From assembly GCF_030867145.1 (NCBI RefSeq), contig NC_134454.1:44778320-44842319 (forward strand): 64,000 nucleotides of DNA. The letters run 5' to 3'. The notes beneath the pieces were generated by a model. The model saw only the letters and a program-made list of their open reading frames with translations. It ran no database searches and was not told the DNA's origin. The first letter of the stretch is position 1; each line of letters begins with the position of its first letter. The position numbers and the translations under genes are program-made. The stretch is from Opisthocomus hoazin (lineage: Eukaryota > Chordata > Aves > Opisthocomiformes > Opisthocomidae). Positions 1 to 12,400 of the stretch are shown in pieces.

Positions 1-366
1 TGGTTCACTTAAAATGCACTAATGACATATAAAGTGATACCAAGTTCAGCATCTTGTCTCAAAACAGTGACTGGCCTCAGATGCATACTCAGTTGTGGAT
101 CAACAAGGTCTCTTCTTTATCTAGAAGTGGGGGCTGTCGTAGAGTTTGAGGTGTCCTGTCTCTTAGTCTGTCTTGATGTCTCGCACGCAGCTGTAGCTTG
201 GTATTTCGCTGAGGTTCTTGCATGCTGTCATCTTGGTCTTGTGAGTTAGCCTGAATGCCGTAATCTTTACGTTTCTGTTAAGACTATAGCAGTCTCGTGA
301 AACTGTACGGATTAGAGCGAACGGGAATCATTGCTGACACTCTGCAAATTTATTTTGATGTTCCAG
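1..366 (+). other. SEMA4D: SEMA4D intron (3' part)
   Basis: No coding signal is visible. It ends in TTTTGATGTTCCAG at 366, the acceptor for the SEMA4D terminal exon. The upstream exons (sema and PSI domains) lie outside the window. Confidence 0.7.
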
Positions 367-1283
367 ATAAAGTAAGAGAGAATTCCCTACAGCATACATT
401 CAAGCATGGGAGCACAGCAGAACTCAAGTGTTCTCAAAAGTCCAATCTGGCCCAGGTAGTTTGGAAGTTCAAAGACGATGTGTTGAGAGTGGAGAGCCCC
501 AAGTACCGTCTGCTGGAAAAGGCCCTGCTCATCTTCAATTTATCAGAAGGAGACAGCGGTGTTTACCAGTGCTTGTCAGAAGAAAAAGTGAAGAATAAGA
601 AATTTTCTCAAGTGCTGGCTAAGCATGTTTTGGAACTGAAGAAGATCCAGCATACCACAGTGGGCCCCACCACGGCAGCTGCACCAACAGAAGGTAATAG
701 CGATGCGCCAAAAGCGTCAGCCATGTCAACCGCGGGGTCTACTGCTCGCTCCCCGACCACTCAGATGGTACCAGTAACGACAGCAAGGATAGTAACAAAG
801 CCCCTCGGCCCCGTGCTGACAAGCGCAGCATCCAACACGGAGCTCTTCAATTCAGTTCCGGACGCGGTCCCAGAGAAGACGATGTTCCTCAAGTCAAACG
901 ATAACTTCCTGTTGATGTTCCTCTTCCTCTTCTTTTTTATTCTATTCTTGTGCCTGCTCTCCTACAACTGCTACAAAGGGTACTTGCCAGGGCAGTGCTT
1001 GAAATTTCGCTCAGTTTTGCTGCTTGGTAAGAAGAAAACGAAGTCAGATTTTTCTGATTGCGAGCAAAGCGTGAAGGAGACGCTGGTGGAGCAAGGCAGC
1101 GTCAGCCACCAGAGCGGGGAGCCACCAAAGCCGGCGCACGACACCGGCTACGAGACTGAGCCCGACTGTGGGAATGGCCAGCTGCAGCCTGGGGATCCGC
1201 AGGCGTCCCGGGAGGGCAGGGACAAGCCCTTCGATGTCAAGTGTGAGCTCAAGTATGCTGACTCGGATGCGGAGGGGGACTGA
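367..1283 (+). CDS. SEMA4D: Semaphorin-4D, terminal coding exon (Ig, TM, cytoplasmic tail)
   Basis: This is the C-terminal part of semaphorin-4D (CD100), a membrane ligand for plexin-B receptors and, in immune cells, CD72. The exon completes an Asp codon (G|AT, phase 1) and reads DKVRENSLQHTFKHGSTAELKC, so the Ig domain starts at once, with cysteines in AELKC and GVYQC and the core Trp in VVWKF. A Ser/Thr/Pro-rich stalk follows, then a transmembrane helix (NFLLMFLFLFFFILFLCLLS) and a basic stop-transfer region. The tail ends KPFDVKCELKYADSDAEGD, a close match to mammalian SEMA4D. The ATG that opens the frame at 297 lies in intron sequence and is not a start codon. The stalk is where SEMA4D is normally shed by proteolysis (family knowledge). 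Confidence 0.96.
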
Positions 1284-2845
1284 AGGACCCGGTCGTCTGT
1301 GTCGGTGGTGGAAATCAGCTGTGGTCCTGTGGCTGGGTGCCTGAGCACGGAGAGCCTGGGTGTGACAGCTGAGCTATAGCGGGGTTGACGTGCTTAAGCT
1401 GTACAGAAAGCCAATTTGCATTCAGATCTCGCCAGATTAGAGAAGCGGTGTTCTTGTCTGCAGACCATAGCATCCTGTGTTGTACTGTCTTTTTCTTCTT
1501 CTTCCTCTTCTTTTTTTTTTTTTTTTTTAAACGGCCAGTTTCAGATCACCATTTGTTTGTTTCCAGTTTTTCCCCCACCGAGCGCTTCGCTCTGGTGAAC
1601 AGTTCCTTGCTTGTTCTTCAGCCCAGTTCTTATAGGATAAAAGTAACTTTCTAATTCAGTTGGCTTTAAGAAGTACTTCAGTCTACACATTTTTAGCTGC
1701 CATTAAAAAAAGACCTAGTTTCATTTTAATTCCAAATTGGAAATTAAGTTTAGTTTATCAGATTGGTAAATTATAGACTTTTGTCCAGATTGGGACACGT
1801 TTTTTTCTTTGCTTCTAGTGATTAGTTTTATGCTTTGTGTTTTGGCACACTAGGTCTCTTTAGTTGGTTAATTTTTTTTAACTGCTTTTTAAGTATCTTA
1901 GATTTTAAGGTATAATGGGGATATAGCATTGGCTTCATATGTGTAAGACTCTCAGGGACAATCTTATTTAAAGGCTTTTTTCTTTGCTGCTTTCTAGAAA
2001 TTTAGGTACAACAATATCAGTACAACGTGGAGTAAGTGAGGGGGGGAGGGAGGAAATAACAGATTTAGGAATGCTTTTCCTTTTCTCCCCCCACCCCCAA
2101 CCAGCAAGCTGGACATAGTCACGTTCTGTTTTCTATACAAAACTGGATTTGTTTTAGTTTCCTGATTCTTTCTTTTTTTTTTTAAATGAAATGGTACAGG
2201 CAAGCAGCTGTCAGTTAGCAGTGATACAAGAGAGGTTTTTTTGCACTGTGGAAGCGAAACAGGAATCAAGAAGAATTAACTACAATAATTCAGCTAGCGA
2301 CTTGCTGGAATGGACTGTTAGGATACAGCCTGATGAGAAAACATTGCCGATTTTTTTTCTTTCTTCCAGATTCAGAAATAACTCAGCTTCTTTTTGTGAC
2401 AAATCTTTGCAGCGTCACCCTTTCTGGATGACACCTTCCAATCTCCTATGCAACTGGAGACTGAAACTGGAGCTGCTCAATCAGCCAGTCATTTGAACTG
2501 TTTATGTGAATCATGCCTGCAAACGTGAAATTTGTTGTGCATTTGTTCTCAGCCTGGTTCACAGCAGCACTGTTTGTCTGTAAAAGCATTTTGTGCGGTA
2601 CAGTCATGAAGAGTTGTTTCTCTCACTGCATCTTTCTCTAAATATTGCTAGAAGTAGAGGACATTTTAACAGTAAACAGCAGTATGCCTGGGCTGCTTTT
2701 CTATGTTGAACTTTCATGTGGACATAATTTAGACCATCTTAGTGTAAACAGTTTATATTTTATAAGATTCAGTTTGGTTTTATTTTTCTATTTTTAATTA
2801 TGTACATATAACAGAATAAATATTAAAATAAATTGTATTATATCT
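1284..2845 (+). other. SEMA4D: SEMA4D membrane-isoform 3'UTR
   Basis: AT-rich non-coding sequence runs from the TGA to a cluster of poly(A) signals near 2.82 kb. It contains a T tract at about 1508-1528 and an A-poor, T-rich interval typical of avian 3'UTRs. Open frames inside it are short and show no similarity I recognise. Confidence 0.7.
2815..2832 (+). terminator. SEMA4D: Poly(A) signals of SEMA4D membrane isoform
   Basis: AATAAA occurs at 2815-2820 and again at 2827-2832, followed by T-rich sequence. It is about 1.5 kb past the stop codon. Confidence 0.65.
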
Positions 2846-3213
2846 TGACTTTTATGAAACTTGACACAATGACACGGCTTTCCCCATTGCAAGTACTAAT
2901 GTTCCATGTGGTTTCCTTTCAAGGGGAAAAGTGAAAGCTTTTGTAATTAATTTGAAGCAGATTCTCATCTCAGTTTTATTTGAAGGGGTTATAACCAGGG
3001 GTGGGGTTGGGTGGGAGGTTGGAAGGTGAAAGAAACATGAGTGAAGGAGGAAAGCGCTCTTCTCTAAGGGCCTAGGGACACTTCCTCTTACTACCCTCCT
3101 AAAATTCATTTGTCTTTTTGCATTATTTCTTCAGTGTGGGATGTATTTCTTACAACCTTTTTCCTTAGTACCCTCTTTTTGTTTTGTCTTTTCTGTCCTC
3201 TTCTGTCACACAG
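2846..3213 (+). other. Gap between SEMA4D membrane 3'UTR and alternative exon A
   Basis: For the alternative transcript this is intron. It ends in a pyrimidine-rich tract and the acceptor CTGTCACACAG at 3213. Nothing else is recognised in it. Confidence 0.5.
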
Positions 3214-3420
3214 CCTCATCTCCTATACCTTTCCCTCCTACTGGTACCTCCTTTTTGTCCTGTGTGGGAAGTGATTCACCTCCTTCACCCACCAGTACCC
3301 AGCCTGATGTCTGGTCTAGCACAGACCCTGTAAAGGTCGTGTTGTTGCCACCTTTCCTAAGTGACCAGGCACAGCATGTTAGTGTCCGGGGACCCTTTCT
3401 CCTCTTCTGCCAAGCCACAG
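3214..3420 (+). CDS. SEMA4D: SEMA4D alternative C-terminal exon A (linker and first half of Ig)
   Basis: This 207-base open exon has a strong acceptor (TTCTGTCACACAG) and a consensus donor (CCACAG|GTAAGT at 3421). It starts and ends in phase 1, the same phase as the SEMA4D terminal exon at 367, so it can replace that exon. It encodes a Ser/Pro/Thr-rich linker, then a stretch ending VSVRGPFLLFCQAT, which looks like the A and B strands of an Ig domain with the first core cysteine. Joined to the next exon it gives C-x-A-T-G...W-K-K-N-G, the usual B-to-C strand spacing. I infer that it belongs to a shorter SEMA4D isoform. Transcript evidence is needed. Confidence 0.78.
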
Positions 3421-6400
3421 GTAAGTTGGAGGACCCCTGTACAAACAGCATTTTCTGCATTGAAGGTTTAGATATGTCACTATGTACTGTATCTCTTCTA
3501 TTTTTTTGATGTTAGACCATTTCAGGATATATTGCGAACATGCTGTTACCAAGAGTCTGGCACTGTGAATACCGTACTGTAAAATGCAGGCTCTGATTCA
3601 GGAGCCTACTTTGGCACACTAACAGTCAGTTGACTTTAATAGGCTCACTTCTGTGCTGAAGGACTTTGCTGAACCGTGATTGCACATGGATGTTTAGCAG
3701 GTAAATATTTTCGCTGTTGGTATGTATGCCATTTAAACAATACAATTCTGTTGCATTTGAATTTGGTGTATTTTTCTGGCCCAGGTCAGTTACTCCTTTT
3801 TCATCTTAATTCAAATGGCAAAGTACTTGCAGTAATCGCAACTTCCATTTTATGAAGAATATAGTATCTGAGGTGTACAGGAGCAGGACAAAGCTATTTT
3901 TTTTTTTCCTAGAAATTCAGCATTTGTCTTTCAGCTCTTGTTGTTTGGTTAGTAGTTGCCTGTTTAAGCTAAGCAAGACAGAATGGATCCAAACAGGTCT
4001 TAAAATGTAACCTTATTCCTTAAAAGAAGAGAATTCAGATATAATTTTAAAAAGCAACATTGTTTCATATTGGTCTGTCTGTGAATCAGTGTGTGTTAGT
4101 GTTACACGGAATTACATCAAAATGCCTAAATCTCTTACTAGAGTAGGTCTTAACAAAGGCATGATTTCTGTCTCCATGGCTAAAAAGAACAACAGTGGGA
4201 TCAGGGTTCTTTCAGCAGTAATTTGTTCACTGCTCCTGTAGGCAATTCAGAAACTTTTTGTAGTCCACCGTGACAAAAAAAAATTGTAAAAATAATAAAA
4301 AGAATTTAAACAGTTTGATAATTGTGCTACAGATCTGGAAGGTATTTCGAAATTACTTTTTTCATCCAGCAGTGTCTGTTTTAACATGATTCTCATGTGC
4401 TGCTATTAGGAAGAAAAAAAAAAAAACAACACCAAAACAAAAGCCCAAACAAACAACCCAACAAATGCAAACCAGCGTACCAAGCTGGTGTAGATCTTCT
4501 GCGTCTTTCTGGGACCTGTGCGTGAGGATGTATGGATTTGTCCTGAGTGGGGGGCGGCTAAGCAAATGCTTTTACGAGGAAGCTCTCCACTTGGATTTAT
4601 TCACGTTGCTTCAGTGCCTGTTGGTATTTCTTTACGTAAACATAGCTGTGATGCAACTTCGTTTCCCTCAGCTATGAATGTCAGGTAAAACATGCTCACA
4701 CGGAGCAGAAGGGTTCAGTGGGACTGGCGGAGAGTTAAGCGTTGTACCTGGCCTTCTGCAGAAAGGGTACGGCGTCAGCAAACCTGTGATGCGCGTACAT
4801 AGATTGCCACATCATCCACTCAAAAACCTGAAGCTTATTTTTAAGTCCTAATGTTATTTTTATGAGAATTACTGAATCTCTTCCTCTTTTTTAATACTAA
4901 ATCCCTGCTTCAAGCTGTCTGGAAACTCAGGAGGATTTGATGAGTCCTCGCTCTTGCTCATCCAACATGTTTTAGTTTGAAAGCTCGCCTAAGGATAATA
5001 CTTTACAGCCTTGCAACTGGCTCATTTCAACAACGTTGAGTTAAAGTGGATACAGTGCAAACAGACACTTAGCACATACTGTTGTATTTTTCTGGAAAAC
5101 AAGTTTTTCAAGTATGAAGTACTCCTGCCCTTCCTGAAAAGGAGGGAATACATCTCCCAGTTTCTCTCTCTGCTCCCTGAAGAGTCTCGCATCTTCACAT
5201 TTCCCCAAAGACAGGTCTGCTGGATACAGAATGGCCAAGGTTGGGTTTCCTCTATACTTTCTCTAATAGAACTTTTCTCTCCTGTTATGGAACTTTTAAA
5301 CCCTTCAAAAGCATTTGAGGCAGGTTTCAAATAAACTGACAAAGTACTACACCATCTGGTGCAGGGGAGAGGGAATGAGCTGATGATGTATGCACCTGCT
5401 TTACAATTTCTCTGGTGTGCTCTGCTGAATTTAGGTATAGTAGAAATAGGCTTTTTCTAACAGTTCTGCTTAAAAATGTTTTACTGACACCTCCTTCCCC
5501 AGCTGTAGAGCACTATATCCTTGACCTTAACTTCACAGACGAATGACGTACTGGAATATCGTGAGTGTGCCAAGCAACAATTTAAATGCATTTATAATCA
5601 GAAATAGTGCAAAACATTATGCTTTGTGTTTGTATTTCTAGCCTGCAGATTCAGACACTGTGTCCGTGGTGTCAAGAAGTCTTGCTCCCTTCCTTAATTC
5701 ATCTGAACCTGGAGTTTTTTCCCTAGCGGTTTCTTAAATTTTCAGCCTCATTAAAACAACCCCAGGAGTGTGAACATAAAAAGCTCTGCAAACTCAGCAG
5801 CATACCTTGAAGGAGTTGTTATTTCGTGGAGATACTGGGGTGGGTATCTGATCACACCCACGCACAGTGCCGGTTCCCTGCAGTTATGCTGTTTGAAAGG
5901 GAGGGCAAGAAAGCTTCCCACATCCATGTGGGAAGAGATCCATGACTTGCAAGAATCGGGCTCACTACGGTGTTTCTCTGTTGGTGAAGCCTGAAGCTTC
6001 GCAGAAGGGTGGGGAGAAGGCGGTGTGCTGTGCTTCACCAAGCAGAACGGGCGGAACTACAGGCGCAAAGTGCCTGCAGAGCGGGTACGCAGCAGAGCGG
6101 TCCCAGGGATGCCCTGTTCTGCAGGCGCCCGCCTGTCCATGGGTGTCTGTGGGCTGGCGGCTGCAGTGTCACCACGCGCTCGTGCAGCATGGGCTTGGCG
6201 GTAGGGCCCAAAGGTCCCCGTGCCTGCCTGTCAGAGGCTGAACGGAATGAGCTTTCTCTCTGGAAGCGGCTTTTTAAGTCGTCCCTGGGTGATGTTTTTC
6301 AGGGGAGTTGCACCAGCCACGGTGCCCTGGGGTGGTCGGGGTGGGTGAGCTGGTGCTTGGACAGGAGGGCCGTGGGGGGGGTGCAGCACCCGGCGCCAAG

Positions 6401-9400
6401 TGAGCCGGCGGAGGAAACTGCTTTGTGCCCGGTGTCGAGGACAGCAAACTGCAGCATTTAAATTACAGCCTGTCAGGGTCTCGAAGTGGCACTTGCTTTA
6501 GCTGTTACTGTATTCTGCTCTTGGAAGAACACAAACACGAAATAGCAGTTCTCCACAGACATCCACTTGTGTTTTATAACCCGTTGCAGTCTTCCAGCTT
6601 TTTTTTTTGTTTTTGTGAACAGTTGTATAAAATAATCCCCAGAACATCTCCTCTTTCTGCTTCCATTAGTGAGTGTTCTTAATAATTCTGCCTGTGGACA
6701 GATGCATCATTAGTTTTCGAAGCCTGAAAATGGTTCATCTGGTAGCCTAGCAAGCAGAAGCTCTGCATCTCCCAGGACTATGCACTGCACAACTATTTTA
6801 AAACTTTCTAAAATAATTTTAGTTTTTATGCGGTGTATTTTGGGATCTACACGGTGATGCTTTGTTGAAGCAATACCCTGACTTCCATCTGTATGGTTGC
6901 TTAGTAATCTATGGTTGCTTTATCTTCATCCCCATATGGGAATGCTGAGTTTGTACCTTGTTAAATGGTTCCATATCCCACTTTATGGATTGGCTTCTCC
7001 ACAGACCTCTGGTGTTCTACCTTGTGTTGTCTGCCTATGACTCTGTTCCAGCACCTTTGGCTACAGTAATCTAACAGTAGCTGTTGATCTGTAGTGTTGT
7101 GGTTTTGTACCATGTCAGTCAGTGCAGAAATCACTGAAAGAGCCTTCATCACTTAAAGGCATCTTGGTACGGTAAATCCATTCCTTTTTGCAGATCTGTG
7201 ACATGCCACCTACTTTTTATTATTTGGGATACGTCTAGAAGGTAAATTGAAAAATTAAGATTGTTGCTTTTAATATAACAACAGAAAAGGACTTAAAAGT
7301 CTTGACTTAAGGTTGTAAAATCCAGTAAATATTGCAGACCCATTTTGCATAGAAATCACAGACATTAAAAATATCCTTCTTGTTACTTTAGATGACAACA
7401 TCTGAGGGCTGCAGTTGTCTTCCTAGAACGCTGGCACTTCTTCTTTCAGACACTAGGGCCTGCTGTGGCCCTCTTACATCTCGCCCTGTGTGTGAGAACA
7501 GCAGCATTAAACACTTCTGTACATGTTGGTGTTATCCTGGCTCTGATGGCTTCCTCCACAGTGACTTCTGTAAGATGACTGAAAATTAATTTCGGTAAGG
7601 GTTGTGACATGGATGATGCATTCTTAAATTCTACCACCAACGGCAGATTTTGAAAAATTTATATAGGAATTTCTCCTGCTGTGCACTTCTATATGTAAAG
7701 GCTATGGTCAAGCTAAGAAATATGTGGAAAGGCATGCAGGAAGAACATATTTTCTCTTTTTTTTTTTTTGGTAAATATATTATTCTCTTGTAAGGACTAG
7801 AATAAGCTCAGTGTAAACACAATTTAAGCGTAAGGCACATCAAGTTAAAAAAGGGGAGAGTAAGGAGGAGAAGTAGAACCAAGTGTGTTGTATTAATTCA
7901 TTCTCAAAAGATTTCCTTCCCTTTTTTTCTTCTGAATAGTGTCTTGCCTTACACAGTGTGCAGCTTGACTGCATTCGTACAGGTTCTTCCTGCGCAGTGA
8001 ATAATAAGGTGTGGTTGGGAAGCCTGTTAGCATATGACTTCTGACATTATTTAGGCATGCTTAAAACTCAAATATCTTTCTCCCCATGAGGAAATCAGTC
8101 TGGTTAGGGCTAGTAGTTGTAGCCTGCAAGTAATCATTACTATTGTAATGTGCTTAAAGCATTTCATGCTGCATGCTCGTTGTAGTGTATCCCCTGTGTG
8201 CCAGTGAGTGATGGTTCTTGTGCACTCACTGGTAAATTTTGTCAGCTGCATCAGATGTGAGCAGAGTGCTCAGGTAAATTAAGCCTGCTGCATGGTTTCA
8301 GGTACCTGAACGGTTTGAATAAGCCATCCTTTTGAGAAGATAATATGTCAAAAAGTCTCTTGAGACTCAGGGGAACAGCCGGTACTCTGCCAAGGAGTAT
8401 CTCTGTGAATCAGCAGCTCGTGCTGCTCAGTTGTTTAGTTCAGCTCTTCAGCTCGCTGCTGGAATCAGGTGCTGTACGGGCCGTTTGCAGAGGCGTCTGA
8501 TCTGGCCACAAAACAGGCGGTATTCACCACTTGAATTTAATATACACGTGACTACGGGGGGACTATGAGGGTGCAGGAAAAAGGGGTATTGCAGAATCCA
8601 TGGCAGCTTTTATAGTATGACTAGGTATGTATAAAAGGAGAAGTCTGCATCACATCGGGGTCTCAGAGGCCCAAATGTAATTTCTAAATTACTTTTGGCA
8701 TGTGTCTTTACCAGGAGAGAGATTGACTTTGCTGTAGATTTGCTTCTGTGTACCATTTGCTTACAAGGCTTTACTTGACCTCCCAGCTTAGCCTTTCTTC
8801 CTTTGCAGTTCAACATAACTATGTTTAAACTGTTTTTTTCCTTGCTAATATGCAGCTCTGATTCAGGAACATCTCAGGCTGGAGCGTGGCTGTGGTACTA
8901 ACTAACTCCTAAGCCCTGGCCATGATTGAGAAGCAGGATTTCCCAGTCCTGTGTTGTAAGATGTGGTGGGTGCAGACTGGTGCTGGAGTCTCTGGAGCAC
9001 GATCCCAACTTTACGCTTTTTTCCTCAGAACTTCTTGTTACCCCCACCAGCCTGGTTTGTGGACTGACTCCCTGTGCACTTACTTTCCTTGTCTTCCCTG
9101 CAAGAGCAAAAACCTTAATCCCTTAGTGCGATGTCTGATTGGCTGGGTACTGATTTGGAACACAGCTGTCGCCTGTTATTTCGGCAGAAATCGCTTACCA
9201 GCGTTGCGTAACGTGTTGTGTGCGTTGTCCCCTCAGTGGAGACGAAAATCTTATTTGCGTCTCTTCCAGTCACCTTCCTGCTAGATCTGTCTGGCAAACA
9301 AAGGACCAAAAGCAGCAGCTCGCACTCTCTGGAGAGCAGGAGTGATTTCTGCAGATGTGAATCCCTAAAATACATTCCCCAGTTTTCTTCACGTTATTTT

Positions 9401-12400
9401 AAAACTTAACATAGCAGCCCTGCTAGCTGATGGCAGGGCCAAAAAGAAGTAAACAAACTTAAACTGGAAACTCATTTTCTTTCTTCTGCCAGACCCTGGT
9501 TCTAGCTTGCTACGGCTTCATTTAATTGTTCTTCACAGGCAATTGTCTGGGTTCCAACTGCAAAACCTTTTCTTGGACCCACTCAGAGAACACCTAAATA
9601 AGTGCTGTTGGCGCTGGGAGGTGTGGACGGTTACGATTTGCATTTTCAGCTGATACGCGAGTCAGCCATTTTCCCAATCGGCTTTTAAATTCCCTTCGGA
9701 GAAGGCAGCTCTGACATGGTTTGCGCTGCACAGGGAGCGCGTCCTGCGGTTCGCCTGCCTTGGCAGGGCCGCGTCATCCGGCGGTGCTGGTGTTGCACAA
9801 GCGGACTCGTAATTTAACAAAGGCGCCGGGTTTCTGAAGGAGTAGGTATGTCGTGTGTTCTTCAGGATGAATTACTTGGTGTTTGAAGTAATACTCCTTG
9901 GCATTTCAGAGGTCTGTTTCCCTTGGTTTTTGAAGTGTTTTTGATCTTTTTTTCATTACTGTCAAGATATTTCTGGTTTGTTTTCAAGAATGTATTGCCC
10001 CTACTTAAAAAAACAAAACAAACAAAAAAAAAACCAAAAACAAACCAAACAAAAAAACCTCACACAAAAACAAACAAAAAAAACAACAAAAACCAAAACC
10101 ATCAAAAAACTAAAAAAAAAGTTACCTGATATTGGCTACCTACCTTGTATGCTGTTTTCAGAAAACTGCAAAGATGTTTGTCTCAATTTAGAGATGCTTT
10201 CTTTCTCCACTTTTTCCATCTGTTACCCTCATGCTTGCTTCATTTACTGTTTATTTATTGTTTTCCCAGCTTGTCAGCAACAGCGACTCAGACTCCTGCA
10301 CCTTGAGAAACTGTGACCAGCCTTAAATCTTCCATTCATGTACTGGCTAGTGCTGGTGGTGGTTTTCCATATTAATGGTTGACTACCCTTCTCCTGTGCT
10401 TTGATCTCTGATTTAAAATAAACTTTCTTCACCCAGCTTGTAGTGTCTTTTTAAAACTTAATCCCTGCTCTGGATGAGGGCTTCCTGTAATGATCCCAGT
10501 TTTCCGAAATCTGGGATATTTAGTTCAGTAGCATTCAGTACAAGCGAAAACTGCATGCTAGATAGCAAGCATTAAATCTAGATACCACTATTTGTTGTTG
10601 TTGTTTAGATTGACCTTTTTTTAAAAAAAAAAAAATCTGCTGTGCGTTGTGAGCTTTGGAAGGGGTGTTGGTGTGTACTGGGGAATACAGGGGAGTTTTT
10701 TATCCAAACCTAAACTCCCTGCTGCTGAGGATAGCCTCTGCGGCTAGATTATAGGAATTTGTGAAAAAGACTTTTTGTTACCCTGCTAGAATTTCTCTGT
10801 GGGATACCTGTTGGTTACCTTCACTGGATTTCAATTTGCTGACAGCTTTCAGAGTTCAGTTTAGCTGGGGAAAGCTTTAAGAGGCTTAGGCTTGCTGATG
10901 GCTCCCACTTCGTTTTACCCAACCTGCCTCCTTCTACCTTGAAATGTTTCTCTGCATAATTTATAGGGAAGCCTTAAGTTTTACCCATCAAGAACCATGT
11001 TTAAAAACACGGAAAACCAGTGTGCCAGACTGGCAGCAGTGGTGCAGCGCTTCCGAGCGTCTCATGGGGCAGCTTCTGAAGGGTCCATGCAGCTCTGCGT
11101 GCTGCGGCAGTTGGGACGAGGCGCTGGCCAGTGCTCCCTCCTGATGCCCAGCCCTACATCACTGAGCTCTGCTTAATCCATAATCTCTTGCATTTAAATT
11201 GGTATCTCCAGGCTTTCTTGAAAGCTGTGTGTCTGCTAGGATTCGATGCGTATATGGCCAACGCTTCACCTGGTACAGTTTAGCAGGGTGCCTCAGCGTG
11301 CTGCTCTGAATCTGTAGATGTACCCTTCAGTTCTTTAAATATGGATTTATTCATTTATTGACTTATTTTAACCTAAGAACAAATTTACACCAATAAATCA
11401 GTGAATACAGTTAGACTGTGGGTAGAAGTTTACAAAGAGCTGCAGTGGTTTTAAGTTTTTAATGCTATCCCCAGCTGCTGAAATCTTTCCCTGTAAAAAA
11501 CCCTGAGGGCACAATCACCTGGCTGTTAAATACAGAGCTTGTGCGAACCTGCCTGACTTGGCGTGGGTCAGAGAACCCATTTTACCAGCAGAAACTACCT
11601 GGACAGTGCCTGGGCTGTTACTACCCAGCCAGTGCCATTTTGCTCAAAGTGCTGAAAGCAGAGGTACAGAAAATAAAATCTGTATGAAGAAGTAGCAAAC
11701 GCTTCTGCAGACGCTGGGGATTAAGAAGGGCTTATGCGGAGAAAAGGAGTAATTCAGACAGTGCAGCAAGGCTTTTTTATTTTGGTAACTGTTAACCTTT
11801 CCCCTTCTGAAATCGTTAACGATAGTGAAGTTGATTATTAGTAATATGTTTACTGAGACCGAAGCAATGTTTTCAGAGTTAACTGTCTGAAATATCTTTC
11901 ATTGTTGCTTAAGCATAGCTACTTACACATCTAGACTGACGTGCTGTTTAATTCTCTGCTTCATTATTATGTTTTAATAAGATGACTTTTTTAAATCTTT
12001 CAAGCATTCTTAAAATGGACGGCAAAGTAAGTACATCAACTGTGTTAGAAGTTCATGTTTTAAAGTTTGCACTAGACGTAATTAATTTGTATCATAGCAA
12101 CAGTAGCAAATGCAGAGTATATGTTCATATTAATTTGCTTTATCTTCAGAAAATACTTATGTAACTATTACATCTGAGACTGAATTTATCTCACTCTGGA
12201 GGTGTAGAAAATTCGCATTTAACAAATGTGATTCAGAGTTTTTGCAGATGAAACTGTTTCGTAGTGTATTTTTACTGTCACTCAATCCTGAAAAGGAAAC
12301 AAAGTAGAAAAAGTGGTAGCACAGTGCCTGAAAACCAGAAATAAACTGCAGTGAAACACAAAGATCAGTAAAAACCCCAACTAGTGCTTGAACCTAGATC

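Noticed and set aside
5990-6460. GC-rich block with overlapping frames in the SEMA4D intron
   Set aside because: Suspected gene or CpG island. The frames are short, CpG density is modest and no promoter or protein motif was seen.
11982-12027. Possible SEMA4D mini-exon ending at GTAAGT
   Set aside because: The acceptor is poor, the phase does not fit exons A and B, and the sequence has no Ig features.
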